Shown: positions 10,852 to 22,063 of the stretch, in pieces
Layout: each line of letters starts with the position of its first letter
Numbering within the stretch: the stretch's first letter is position 1
Source of the DNA: Asterella californica
Taxonomy: Eukaryota > Streptophyta > Marchantiopsida > Marchantiales > Aytoniaceae
Assembly (NCBI GenBank): GCA_036924285.1
Contig: JAYKYS010000014.1
Coordinates: 2,418,001 to 2,482,000, forward strand
Direction: 5' to 3'
DNA length: 64,000 nucleotides
Notes under the pieces: model-generated
What the model was told of the DNA's origin: nothing
What the model saw: the letters and a program-made list of their open reading frames with translations, nothing else
Database searches by the model: none
Made by a program: the position numbers and the translations under genes

Positions 10852-13800
10852 TTGGCCTCATCCCAGTTCCTCTTTGACGAGCAGTCGGATCCTTCCTTTT
10901 CTCGGCCTCGGTCTCCTCCGCATTTGTTGGCAGGCCTTCAGGGTTTCACATCTGGCAGTCGGACTCCTCCACCGACGCCACCTAGACCCTGTGCCCTTGT
11001 TACTACGACGGGCGATCTCTCTACCCTGTGGCATCAGCGACTCGGCCATATCAACCATCATCGAGTCCATGAGCTGAGCCACCGCAGGTATGTTACCGGC
11101 CTCCCTTCCTTCCCGCTCTCTGAGGATATTTGCCCAGCTTGTGCACACGGCAAGCATGCACGCACTAAATTCCCACGTGCTAGCTCCACTCGATCCACTC
11201 GTCCTCTAGCACTGGTCCATTCTGATATTAGTGGTCGCATCTCCCCTTGCACCTTTTCTGGCTATGAGTATTTCATCACCTTTATTGATGATTACTCGCG
11301 CTACACTGTCACTCGTCTTCTCTACTATAAGAGTGACTGTTTTGCTGCTTTCCGGGACTATCTAGCATTTGCTGAGCGCGCCACTGGCCAATCTCTCGTC
11401 ACTTTGCGATCTGACAATGGCGGGGAATATCGTTCAGCTGCTTTTGACGCTTTCTGTCGCGAGCGTGGCATCCAGCGTCAATTCACAGTCCCTTACTCTC
11501 CTCAGCAGAATGGCGTTGCTGAACGTAAGAACCGCAGCTTGCTTGATGCTGTCCGTTCCATGCTTTACACTTCCACGCTCATCAAGCCCTTCTGGGGTGA
11601 AGCAATCACCTGCGCCACCTTCCTCCAGAACCGGTGTCCGTCTAAGGCTATCCCGTCTATGACCACACCTTATGAACTCTGGCACTCCTATGCCTCCACA
11701 ACACCTCGTCGACCCGATCTCTCCTTTCTGCGCATCTTTGGCTGCCGCGCTTTTTCCCAGGTCCCCGAGGTTGAGCGCACAAAGCTCGATGATCGCTCTC
11801 ACGAGTGTATCTTCCTTGGCTATAGCGGTCAGAGTAAGGGTTACCGTCTCCAAAGAAAATCTGACGGTCATACCTTTACTTCTCGTGATGTTATCTTCGA
11901 TGAGTCTTCTCCGACTCTCCCTCCCACATCCACCCCCTCTGCTGATCTCCCACTCACTCAAGCATCTCCTGAGACCGACGTCCATTTTTATCATACTGTG
12001 CCCGCCCCTTCAGCTGGTCCAGCTCATTTCTCGTCGGTCTCTCCCGGTTTCCCTTCAGTGGGAGTTCCTCTGCCATCTCCTGCCCATCCAGCTCCAACCC
12101 CATCCACTGGTCTTGGATCTGGAGGAGGAGTCCCTAGCAGTCATGGCCCTAGCGGAGGAGTGACCAGCAGTACACAGTCCAGTGGGAGCAGTCGTCCTCC
12201 ACGTTCTCACTCTTCAAGCACTCACTCTCCCCCTGCAGAGAACTTGAGCCCGCGCCATCCTTACCTTCGGCGCACATCACCACGCTCACCACGAGTTTCC
12301 GGCTCCACCCACAGCGAGTCCTCTCTTCCTCCATTGGATTTCCCAGCACCACCTCCATTGAGACGATCAGCTCGACATTCAGTTCCTCCACAACGGAACC
12401 CAGATGAAGGCTACGACCCTTCATCGCTGATCCCGAAGTCTCGGAAGAACACCAAGCGTGCATTGATGGTAACTCTTAAACCAGTGCCAATGGAACCTGT
12501 TTCCTACACAGAAGCAGTATCTTCTCCTGATGCCGATCAGTGGAGAAGAGCAATAGAGGAGGAGCTAGATTCCCACGAATCTAACGGCACCTGGAAGCTC
12601 ACCGACTTGCCACAAGGACGCCGACCGATAACATGTAAGTGGACCTTTAAGTTAAAACTTAATACCGATGGGTCCATTGCTCGTTATAAGGCGAGACTAG
12701 TGGCTCGTGGTTTCACCCAGATCTACGGGTTGGACTACACCGAAACCTTTTCCCCTGTAGTCCGCATTCAGTCAATACGGCTCATCCTTGCCATCTCAGC
12801 GCAGTATAATCTACATGTACATCAAATGGATGTTAAAACTGCATTTCTGAATGGAACACTTAACGAGGAAATATACATGAGTGTTCCGAAAGGCGTGACT
12901 ACAGCAAGGCGCAGTCAAGTATGCAGATTGCTCAAGACTCTCTACGGTCTTAAGCAATCATCAAGAGAATGGTACTTGATCATCGACAAATTCTTGCTTT
13001 CTCTTGGATTTGCTAAGTCCGGTGCAGACGGAAACGTTTACTACTTGCACCAGAAACAGCACTTCGTCATCCTTGCTCTCTACGTGGATGACACTGTGAT
13101 TGCCAGCAACAGTGAGGCTCTACTGTCTCACGTAAAAGGAAAATTGAGCTCACGGTTCAACATGACTGACATCGGTCCAGTCCATCATTGCCTTAGCATT
13201 GAGATCAACCGTGATCCATCTTCTGGCACTATCAGGCTTAGTCAAACTTTGTATTTGACACAGAAACTATTTCAGTTTGGCTTACAGGACTGCAAACCTG
13301 TAAGCACCCCTCTAGTTACAGGTGAGAAACTTTCTTCGGATGACTCCCCTGTCACTGAGGATGAAAAGAAGCTATGCAATAGTTATCCTTACCAGAGTGC
13401 AGCCGGCTCTATTAATTGGGCTGCAGTATGTACTCGTCCTGATTTGTCTTATCCCATTAGTGTACTCTCCCAGTTCAAGAGTAGCCCTGGACCTAAGCAC
13501 ATTGCCGCTATGAAGCGGGTTTTTCGTTACATCAAGGGAACTTTAAATTTGTACCTTGAGTATGCTCACTCACCCCAGCCCTACTCTCTGTTCGGTTATA
13601 CCGATGCTGATTGAGGAGGACATGCGGAGACAAGACGATCCACATCAGGACATTGTTTCATCTACTCTGGAGGAGCCATCAGCTGGTCCTCCAAGAGACA
13701 GAAATCAGTAGCCTTGTCAAGTACAGAGGCAGAATATGTAGCTCTGAGCACGAGCTGCTCAGAGACAATCTGGTTACGTCAGCTCTTGACCGACATCGGA

Positions 13801-14055
13801 TTGCATGACAAGGAGCCGACCGTTACATATTGTGACAATCAAAGTGCTATGGCCCTTGTCGACACCAGCAAGTTCCACGACCGTACGAAGCACATCGACA
13901 TCCGATATCACTTCATCAAAGATCACGTCGCTGGAAAAGTTATAGAAGTTAGATATTGTCCTACTGAGGACATGGTTGCAGATATTCTGACAAAGAGCTT
14001 ACCAGCTCCCAAGTTGGATTATCTACTACCGAAGCTAGGAATGTTTTCTAGCTAG
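10852..14055 (+). pseudogene. E2 pol: integrase, reverse transcriptase, RNase H, with one TGA
   Basis: The polyprotein is open for 920 codons and, after one TGA at 13612-13614, continues in the same frame to 14055. Integrase: LWHQRLGHINHHRVHEL, then C-x2-C (CPACAHGK), and catalytic Asp at 11224-11226 (HSDISG), Asp at 11413-11415 (RSDNGGEY) and Glu at 11521-11523 (NGVAERKN). A Ser/Pro-rich linker follows (residues ~350-500). Reverse transcriptase: [29 protein letters not shown] at 13081-13092. RNase H: GYTDAD, STEAEYVAL, YCDNQSA and the C-terminal KHIDIRYHFIKDHV. The stop replaces the Trp of DADWGGH (TGG to TGA). The N-terminus begins directly with the pre-integrase domain; the protease motif is absent. 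Confidence 0.93.
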
Positions 14056-14090
14056 GTAATATTTTTATCCGAACTGTTACTGAGTGGGAG

Positions 14091-14420
14091 TGTTAGAATA
14101 CTGTACGCAGTGTGAATACCCCTCTTAGCAGTAAGCAGTTCAGGCTTTTAGGATGGTGACCTTTCGTAAGGTCACCAAGGCCAAGACCCCAAGGTATATT
14201 ATTCTGGCTGAAGGCCATTGTACATTATTGAGTATCTACTTACTTGGTTTTGCCTACACTCTCTTGAGGAGCTCTCCCCACACTCTCATACTGTCCTTAT
14301 GCTACTTACTTGGTTTTGCCTACACTCTCTTGAGGAGCTCTCCCCACACTCTCATACTGTCCTTATGCCGTGACTTAGAGTTTTACCTTAGCCTATTCTA
14401 CTAGCAGTCCATTTCCAACA
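14091..14420 (+). repeat. E2 3' LTR with internal 66 bp duplication
   Basis: 330 bp. The unit at 14236-14301 is repeated exactly at 14302-14367. This unit is single in the 5' LTR, so the duplication arose after, or during the cycle that led to, this insertion. Confidence 0.95.
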
Positions 14421-14689
14421 TGCTGCTTGTAGAACTGAAGTTGAAGAAGCGTCCGTTCTGAAGTTTTTCTTCTCGTGTGAAGTTTGATCACTAGTTGCCG
14501 TTCACTTGACATCAGGATTCTGAACTCCGATTGTTTTCTCCGTTGTACACAGATCTATGAGGTTCTGGGGATAACTTCTTAAGTGACAATGAAGAAATCG
14601 GAAGAAGTTGGTCGGGGGGAAACGGAGAAAATTTCTTCAGGCTAAAAATTACCTTGTCCACTTTGCTTCCCACATGTCCCTAGGATCTA

Positions 14690-15720
14690 GAAGGCCAACA
14701 ATGAGAGGATGTTGCAGATTCTGAAGCATTTGTGCAGTGGGCCTCTCTGTTGGATCCTTTCTCAAACATCTCCTCAAGAAATCGAGGACCTGTTCAGGTA
14801 GGGCTCGCAGGTATATTTGGTGTCATCTTCAAATTTGCTATTCTTGTACAACAAAGCAACCTGCAGAATTTCGATCCCACCCAGTGAGGGTCATGCTTTC
14901 GGTCGTGAAACTAGTATAAGTCGGAACTAAAGTCAGATGATCTGCTCATGCTCAATTATGCACAGAACTCTCCATCATACTTTACAGTAGCATGGTCCAT
15001 CTATAGAGAAGTAGATCGAGGAACGACGAGAACTCGAGAAACTCAACGTTGTTGGTCACTTCAGGGAATGGTATATCGCCGGTACACATTACAACACCGT
15101 GCATCCGAAACTCCAAATATCAGCCCCGGTCGGTCTACTGTCTCTGAGGATCGATGTCGACAAAATGCCACTGGGCGAATAATCTACCAGACACCATCCA
15201 TCATCAGCCCCTAGGAACAAGTATGGAGATCCGAGGTGAACTTTTGAACGAAAGTTAGCCTATATACACATGTCAGTGACATTCACTGACGAGGTTCCAT
15301 CACATCGATAATACACCGGGGCTCTGCGTCCATGTTTTCGGTGGTTGGACAGAGTCTGACAACCAACATCAGGAGCCATCCAGCGAGCACTTCCTCCTTG
15401 CGTCCTCGCTTGATCCTGACTGGATACATAGAAGCTGCCAAACGTACGAATAATATTTTCCTTTATATGAGATTTTTCCAAAGGTTTCATACCAGAAATC
15501 CATCAATTCTTCGACGAGAATAAAATGCAAGACAGCAGCCCAAGGTAGCTCACGCTGGGGTTCATAATCCCTCCACTAGGTGCTTCGTGTATGCAACAGA
15601 GTAATGCTTACTTGTTTTTCCACTCCGAAGTTACAAAGCTTGCAGGGTTTCAGAACCATCAAGTATGACGTTCTCGTATTTCACATCCCTTTGTATTCCG
15701 ATGAACGTAGCCAGCAGAAA
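14690..15720 (-). pseudogene. Protein kinase pseudogene (C-lobe and catalytic loop)
   Basis: Reading the minus strand from 15720 down, kinase subdomains appear in order but in shifting frames. The catalytic loop QRDVKYENVILDG (15661-15695) has Gln for the His of HRD. KLCNFGVEK (15615-15642) has Asn for the metal-binding Asp of DFG. GGSARWMAPD (about 15365-15400) is the activation-segment end. ADIWSFGCTVL (about 15095-15130) is subdomain IX. DFLRRCLRKDPTERPTA (about 14735-14790) is subdomain XI. The last resembles MAP3K/TKL-type kinases of plants. The HRD and DFG losses together with frame changes argue for a dead gene. No N-lobe was found beyond 15720. Confidence 0.7.
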
Positions 15721-16265
15721 GGTTTTCAGTATCTATCAAGTTCATAAATGACATCTGCATTTCTCGTGTCATCAGCAAACTAAGGTGTTAAGAGTCAAAC
15801 CACAGAAAGCGTCCATCAACAAACAACTGCATGCAGCTGACCCAAGCAGATTGTTGATTATCTCTGCACAATCCTCTTCGAGTGTATGTACATCAAAGCT
15901 TAGAATCTGCCATGTGAACTCCTTGACTGGGTGATCTTTAGTGATTGCCTAAGTATAATGCTATGAGTGACCGCTTACGTGAAAGCTCCATGAATATGTG
16001 CAAGGTACCACCACCCTGTAGGCAGACATACAACCAGAATGGCAATTTCCAGTAGCGTAGCTTCATTATGTCAGTTCTACATCGACAAGGAACTTTAATA
16101 CCCTGCAAGCTTCAGATCATGTGTTTTTGCTGCGCATCGTACATACCTTTTCACAACCAAGATACCGGACAACGCTAGAACCTTTCGTGTATCCTGTAAT
16201 GATCTATGACGCATTCGAGGTCATTCTTTATATCTTGTTCACTTAGAAAGTGTTTGAGGAGAGTT
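15721..16265. other. No feature recognised
   Basis: No domain, RNA gene or repeat seen, although the upstream exons of the kinase pseudogene could lie here in unrecognised form. Confidence 0.3.
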
Positions 16266-16269
16266 GAAA

Positions 16270-16960
16270 AGGAATGAAACAAGAGTTGTAGAGAAAGGAA
16301 AAGAGAGAAGTTATTAGAGGAGAAAACTTTCAGAGTTTAGAAATTAAACTCTCTGGAAAATTTGTATAGTCTCTGTCAGATTTTCTATGTTTTTTATTTT
16401 CCTGTGATACTTTTCAGTATTCTAGATTGGCTGATAACCTATCTAGGACAAAAGAAATCATAGGAAAAAGTGATATAGAAAAAGAGCAATGAATTTTCAA
16501 AGTTAATGGGGTTTATTCGCGAGGAATTCTGTTCTCTGGAAAAAGTTTACAGTAATTGTCACATTTTCTGTGAATTTTATTTTCTTGAGAAACTTTCCAG
16601 TGTTTTAGATTGGCTGATAAGCTATCCAGGACAAAAGAAATCAGGAGAAAAAATGGTATGGAAAGAGAGCCATGAATTTTTAAAGTTGAGGGGGTTTATT
16701 CACGAGAGTTGAGGAATTCTGCTCTCTGAAAAATTTTTACAGTTATTGTCTGATTTGCTGTGAATTTTATTTTCCTGTGAAAACTTCCAGGATTATAGCT
16801 TGTCTGATGAGCTATTAGAAGAAACAAAAATCATGAGAAGATGATGTCTAAAGAGAGAGATAGATTTTTTCAAAATAGAGGGGTTGACAGCCATGAGAGA
16901 AGTGAAAATATATAAATTTCAATTTTCTGAAAATTTATACAGTCAGCACCATCTCTTTTG
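16270..16960. repeat. ~190 bp tandem repeat, about 3.5 units
   Basis: Successive units carry CTCTGGAAAA or CTCTGAAAAA followed by a TTTACAGT-type word, at about 16351, 16534, 16734 and 16923. Later blocks such as GATTGGCTGATAA-CTATC and AGGACAAAAGAAATCA also recur. Spacing is 183-200 bp and the units are diverged. It lies just upstream of gypsy E3 and may belong to its leader. Confidence 0.75.
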
Positions 16961-17659
16961 ATTAGAGAATTTTCTGTTGAAATTTCATTAGTTAGTAGCT
17001 TTGAGGTTGAAGAGATCTCTTACCGATTCAGAGATATACGTTTCGACATACAAGGAGGTCTTGAAGATACTTCATGGAGAATCCAGTTCGAGTGCCGAGG
17101 TTGAAGAAGAGACGTTTGGGAGTTAGAACGAAGACGGAAAAACCAAAGTTAAGTATAGAGGCGTTGCGATCAAACATCTATTGCAGTTGGGGTGCACTTT
17201 TTGCTCTATATCAAGAAGCTTCTGCGAGCATCGGCGCAGATGCGAAGAAGATTGAGTTAAAAGCATCATTCACTGTGGAGGCCACAAATGCTCCTAGTGT
17301 TATCTTTACAAGAGTGACTTTAAGATGTCTGCTAGGATCAGTACAGACGATGATCATGAGGATATTATCATAGACTCTTAATTTTAGATTGGATTTTATT
17401 TCGTGTATAACATGTATAATACACGATTTTCAGTATAAAGCTCGAAAGAGTTAAGAAAGTGATGTAGAGTTATTTTCCTCAAAGATATTTTATCCACTTA
17501 ATGGTTGAGAAGGTGCAACATGAGTGGAAGTTCGAAAGATTGGAAAGTTAGACTTAGAAACATTTCTCAAGGTTTAGATGTCATAGTAAGCGTCGGAGAG
17601 AGCTCGAAAGAGATTATCGTTGAGTTTGAGAACCTAGTACAAAACCTCAAGTAGAATCT

Positions 17660-17917
17660 CCGAGGAGAAGAGTAGAAATTGACTTGTGGTGTTATTTCTG
17701 TAGAGGGTTGGGACATAAAGTAATGAATTGTTCAACTAGAATCAGAATCGAGAGAGCTAAAGAGAAACGGGAGTTTACTGATTTAAGTCTTCGAGTGAGT
17801 CCATCGTCACCAGCGCCAATTCATCTTCTAGGAAAAGATCCTTGTCCAAGTTGTGAGTGGGTGATCTATCAAGAGGACACAAGTGCATCGATGTGGTCGC
17901 CCTACTTACGTCAGTAG
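17660..17917 (+). pseudogene. Zinc-knuckle fragment of a gag-like protein
   Basis: The frame holds a CX2CX4HX4C knuckle, WCYFCRGLGHKVMNC, followed by a basic stretch. It precedes the main E3 gag, which has its own knuckle at about 19078, so it is either an N-terminal gag module of E3 or a remnant of another element. Confidence 0.55.
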
Positions 17918-18189
17918 TCGAGAAGTTAGACGAGACTCAAAGAGCTGAGACGGAGAAGTTGTCGACTTCAAAAGAGGACTCGGCTGAGTTGTGATGGAGA
18001 TCGTCATTCGGATGGTGGAGAAGGCGGTGATGCGACTCAGGCTCATGATTATCTTGGGAGAAGAGATGACACAAGAGGTGTTGTTACAACCATTTCCTTT
18101 TATTTTACCTATGGTAGATTATTCGCGAATGGAATTGGTGATGTTCGTACTCTTTTAGCGAATAGTTATTGCACAAAAATTAGAAGGGT

Positions 18190-19671
18190 AGAAAGAATAG
18201 TTACAAGATGAGGAAGTTACCAGTGTTTCTGAGAAGGACAATGAAGATGTAGAACCATTTGTACGAGACTTCAAAAGGGTTGCATCAAAAACAACGTGAG
18301 AAGGAAGGAAGAATGGGTGTTGTTATTGCCAAAGTTTTTAGAAGATTTTGCTCTTACGTGGTATGAAGACCGAGTGAAGAGCAAGACACCTGATGCAGTT
18401 GAGGACGCATGGGAGACGTTGAGTAATGCTCTCATCGAAGAATTTCTTCCAAAGAGAGTTATGAGAAGTTCATGGTGGAGCTTACTCATTTGAAGCAACG
18501 GGACGACGAGAAAGTTCGACAATATGTCGAAAGGGTGGATAAGTTGGAGTAACGGTTTCGGACGGTCTTACGGAAGAGTGGAGACAATGTTGAGTTAACG
18601 ATGACGAGGATTGGAGCAATGCTAACCAAGAACTTGGTGGGAGTGTTGAGACTTTCAATTCGAACCCAAGTGAGGTACGAGAAACCAACAACCAAAGCGG
18701 AGGTCATCAAGATTACGACAAATATGGAAGAGAGTTTGGATGAAAGAGATATCATCCAACCTCATCATGCCGCTCTGGTGTCGACTCCGACTCTTGGTTT
18801 AACCACAACGATAGCATTTGCACCATCATAATTGATGATCGCTTCAACGTCAGCTCCTACTCCAACGGTTGTGTCAAGATCATTTGTCCCTACAGCGGTG
18901 TCTACTGCCACCTCTGATTTCCATGCTGAGTTGAAGAGCATCACCGATACTCTTGCGGATCTCAAGATAAACGTGATGCAATTACGAGAATGGAAGAACA
19001 AAGGTGGAGGAGGAGGTCAAAGAGATTACGAAAACAATCCCAACCGAGGAAATCAAGGTAACTTTGGAGGAATCACTTGTTGGACGTGTGGAGGTTCTCA
19101 TTTCCAGCGAAATTGTCCTAACAACGGAGCAAGAGGTGCCGAAGCTGTCAGAATGAATGTGGATGGAAGAAATCCATCACAAGGACGAGACAAGGAGGTG
19201 GCTATTATCGATGTCGTGCGAGATCCCATCTACGAGAAAGGAGAGAGTTTGAACTCTCTCCTTTCTCGTGCACCGGTGGAGCTTTTAGCTCAAGAAAGGA
19301 AAAGAACTCGATTTTCTGATGAATCGGTTTTCATGGAGGAGTCAGCAAGTAGAAGTACTCGTTTGAGTAATGTTTCGAGTACACCACGAGAGCCAAGAAG
19401 GAAGTTGAAGATGACGAATTTCACCATTTCATCTTCCCAAGCGGGATATGATGTGGTTGAAGATGTGAGTGCTCAGAAAGCCAACATCACTGTTGGGCAA
19501 CTGATCGCACTTAATCTTAGCTTACGAAGGGAACTTAAAGGAGGACTGAGTTCTAAGAGAAGCAAGAGAAGAAATCCAAGAGCAAGACATCGAAGTCTGT
19601 GGGAGTTGGTGTGGTGGATGTGCATGCTTCAGAGGTATGCACTAAGGCTTCAAAGATTGAAGTTCGGTTGA
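18190..19671 (+). pseudogene. E3 gag, broken
   Basis: The retrotransposon gag signature is visible at 18296-18470 (FLEDFALTWYEDR and ALIEEFLPKR). In the frame of 18601-19671 it runs through a Pro/Thr-rich linker to a knuckle CWTCGGSHFQRNC at about 19078-19116 (spacing CX2CX3HX4C). Stops interrupt it near 18288, 18550 and at 18829-18831. It would form the particle shell; it cannot be translated as one chain now. Confidence 0.75.
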
Positions 19672-20102
19672 ATGGTCACTACGTCTCTGACGTATTGGTG
19701 GATGGAGGGTCGGCTGTAAATGTCATATCAGAGAGGTTGATGAAGAAGTTGGGGATGGAACCAACTCACCCGGCTAGCATTGTCGTGGGGATGGCTAACA
19801 AGCAACGGGTAAGATCTCTTGGTGTGTTAGAGAAGGTGGTCGTGTCTGTGATGGGAGTTCAAACATTGATGTCATTTCAAGTGTTAAAGGACTCTAGTTA
19901 TGATTTGCTCCTAGGTAGGCCTTGGTTGAGAGCTGTGCGCACCACTGATAGGTGGCACAAGAGATACTTACGGATTGGATCTAGAGATCATAGAGTGATA
20001 GTACCTCTCTCGGGTGTTGGAGTTGTGACTTCTGACTCTGATAGACCACTAGTGACTATTGGGAATCTGATACGGAGGATGATCAAAGTGTCTCAGAAGT
20101 AG
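19599..20102 (+). pseudogene. E3 aspartyl protease segment
   Basis: A 167-codon frame holds VLVDGGSAVNVI, the active-site region in which the usual DTG/DSG reads DGGS, and LLLGRPWL further on, the flap-to-C-terminal motif of retropepsins. A DGG form occurs in some plant gypsy elements. It overlaps the end of gag in another frame, as expected for a frameshift or a broken fusion. It ends at TAG just before a degenerate stretch leading to RT. Confidence 0.75.
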
Positions 20103-20286
20103 ATATCGGAGATTCTTACGATCAAGAATCCTCATCTGAGGACGAAGGATTTGATCGAGATGAATCATTATATCAACTTAGTGCTATTGACTTGTTGCCT
20201 CGACCAGTAGTGGAGAAAGCTCCTGACAAAGAAGAGTTGAGTGAGGCAGAGATTGTGAAAAAAAAAAAAAAGAAAAAAAAAAAGTT

Positions 20287-22063
20287 GTGAGAAGACTCTC
20301 TACCCTGAAGTTTAGTATCAATGTCACTCAAGAGGAGAAAAGTAGATTCTTAGATATATTTCAAAAATATATCCATGTGTTTGCTTTTAGCTATAAGGAT
20401 TTGAAGGAGATGACTCTCGAGACTCATCGAATCGAATTGGAGGAGAACGCAAGATCAATTCGACAGAAACAGAGAAGGGTCAATCCTTCAACAACAATGA
20501 TGGTCAAGGAGGAGATAGACAAGTTGAAGGAGGCGAGTTTCATCTATGAGGTGGAGAACTCAAAATGAGTTTCACCCATTGTGATTATCAAGAAGAAGAA
20601 TGGTAAGCTGCGAATGTGCATAGACTATAAGAAGTTGAATGTAATTACCAAGAAGGATTATTATCCTCTATCATTTATAGATGAGATTTTGGAAGAAGTT
20701 GCTGGTCATGAGTGGTACAGCTTTGACGATGGTTATAGTGCGTATAACCAGATCAAGATAGCACAGGAGTACCAGCAGTTGACTACTTTCACCACTCCTT
20801 GCGGAACATTTGCATTTCGAGTGATGTCATTCGGACTGTGTAATGCTCCGGTCACGTTTCAGAGGTTCATGAACAAGGTGTTTGAACCATTCATAGAGAA
20901 GTTTGTTCGTGATTTCATTGACGATTTCTGTGTGTACGGAAGAAAAGAGGACCACTTTAATCATGTGATCAAAGTTTTGCAGCGGTTGGAGCAAGCCAAC
21001 GCTTCTCTAAATCCAAAGAAGTGCATCTTTGGCTGCGAAGAAGGTCTACTGTTAGGGCACATCATTTCCAAGAATGGGATTGCGGTAGATCCTGAGAAGG
21101 TGAAGAAGATTGTGGATCTTCCATTTCCGATCAACTTGACAAAGTTGAGACAATTTCTTGGCATGGTTGGATATTATCGTAGGTTTGTCTTTTCCTTCTC
21201 AAACAAAGCAATAGCTTTAACTATGTACATGAAGAAGGGAGTTGATTTTGACATGATAGTGCATGATCAGAAGGCAAAGGAAGTATTTGAGGAGCTGAAA
21301 AAGGCATTGGTGACAGTTCTTATACTTGCTAAACCTAAGTGGAGTAAAACATTTATTCTGTATACGGATGCCTCCAATGTAGCAATTGGATGTACATTAA
21401 GTCAGTTAGATGAAGATGGGCATGATCATCCTATAGCTTATGCTAGTAGGTAGATGGTTCCAGCAGAGAAGAATTACTCCGTGACTGGACGAGAAAGATT
21501 AGCGGTGATCTTTGGATTGAAGAAATTTTGACACTACTTGCTAGGAGGGAAATTTTTCATAGTCACAGATCACAAGGCTTTAAAATATATCTTTAATAAG
21601 CCTAATGCCGAAGGTCGTATTGCTCGTTGAAAAATACTTCTAACAGAATATGATTATGTGATCGAAGATAGATCAGGGAAAAAACATGCGAATGCTGATC
21701 TTTTGTCAAGGGCTTATGATGATGAGGGAGAAGAACCGTTTGATGATTCATTTCTAGACGAGCATCTGATGACCATCACAAGCATTGAGGAGATATCGGA
21801 TGAGTACAAGGAAATCTGGAGTTTCCTTACAGATGGCTCTTTTCCAGAAGGTATGCATACCCGAGAACGTAACGCGTTGATCAAGAGATGCAAACTTTAC
21901 ACCATGGTGGAGAGAATTTTGTTTTATCAAGGAGCAGATCGGTTACTAAGGAGAGCAGTTGGTCAGAAGGAGGCGTTCAAGCTGATGCACGAGTTTCACG
22001 ATGGCACTGTTTGCGGAGGTCACTTTGCTAGTAAGATAACAGCTTTCAAGATTTTGGATGCGA
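20287..22063 (+). pseudogene. E3 RT, RNase H and first part of integrase
   Basis: One frame continues across single stops at 20566-20568, 21451-21453, 21529-21531 and 21628-21630. RT motifs: RMCIDYKKLN, FRVMSFGLCNAP and FIDD in RDFIDDFCVYG (the YxDD box), then LRQFLGMVGYYRRF. RNase H: FILYTDASNVAIG, HPIAYASR, VTDHKAL, NADLLSRAY. The first half of the integrase zinc finger, HEFHDGTVCGGHF, ends where solo LTR E4 begins. At least the stops at 20566 and 21628 replace Trp. An A-rich run of 30 or more bases at 20259-20283 precedes the frame. Confidence 0.85.

Larger units (their letters stand above)
9302..14420 (+). mobile_element. E2: nearly intact Ty1/copia element lacking gag and protease
   Basis: Complete ends: LTR 9302-9572, primer site at 9573, purine tract before 14091, LTR 14091-14420. 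It is flanked by a perfect 5 bp target duplication TGCTG (9297-9301 and 14421-14425). The LTRs are almost identical apart from one 66 bp duplication and one 7 bp indel, so the insertion is young. The region between primer site and integrase (9585-10850) has no recognisable gag or protease. Pol is open from integrase to RNase H except for one TGA. E5 at 26 kb belongs to the same family and has the same organisation. It would need gag supplied by another element. Confidence 0.95.

Noticed and set aside
11434..12463. Minus-strand and second-frame open stretches inside E2 pol
   Set aside because: Shadows of the integrase and RT frame, which has clear motifs.
16196..16300. TGTAATGATCTATG as a diverged start of the E3 5' LTR
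   Set aside because: Only the first dozen bases resemble the 3' LTR start (TGTAACGACCTATG); the following sequence does not align.
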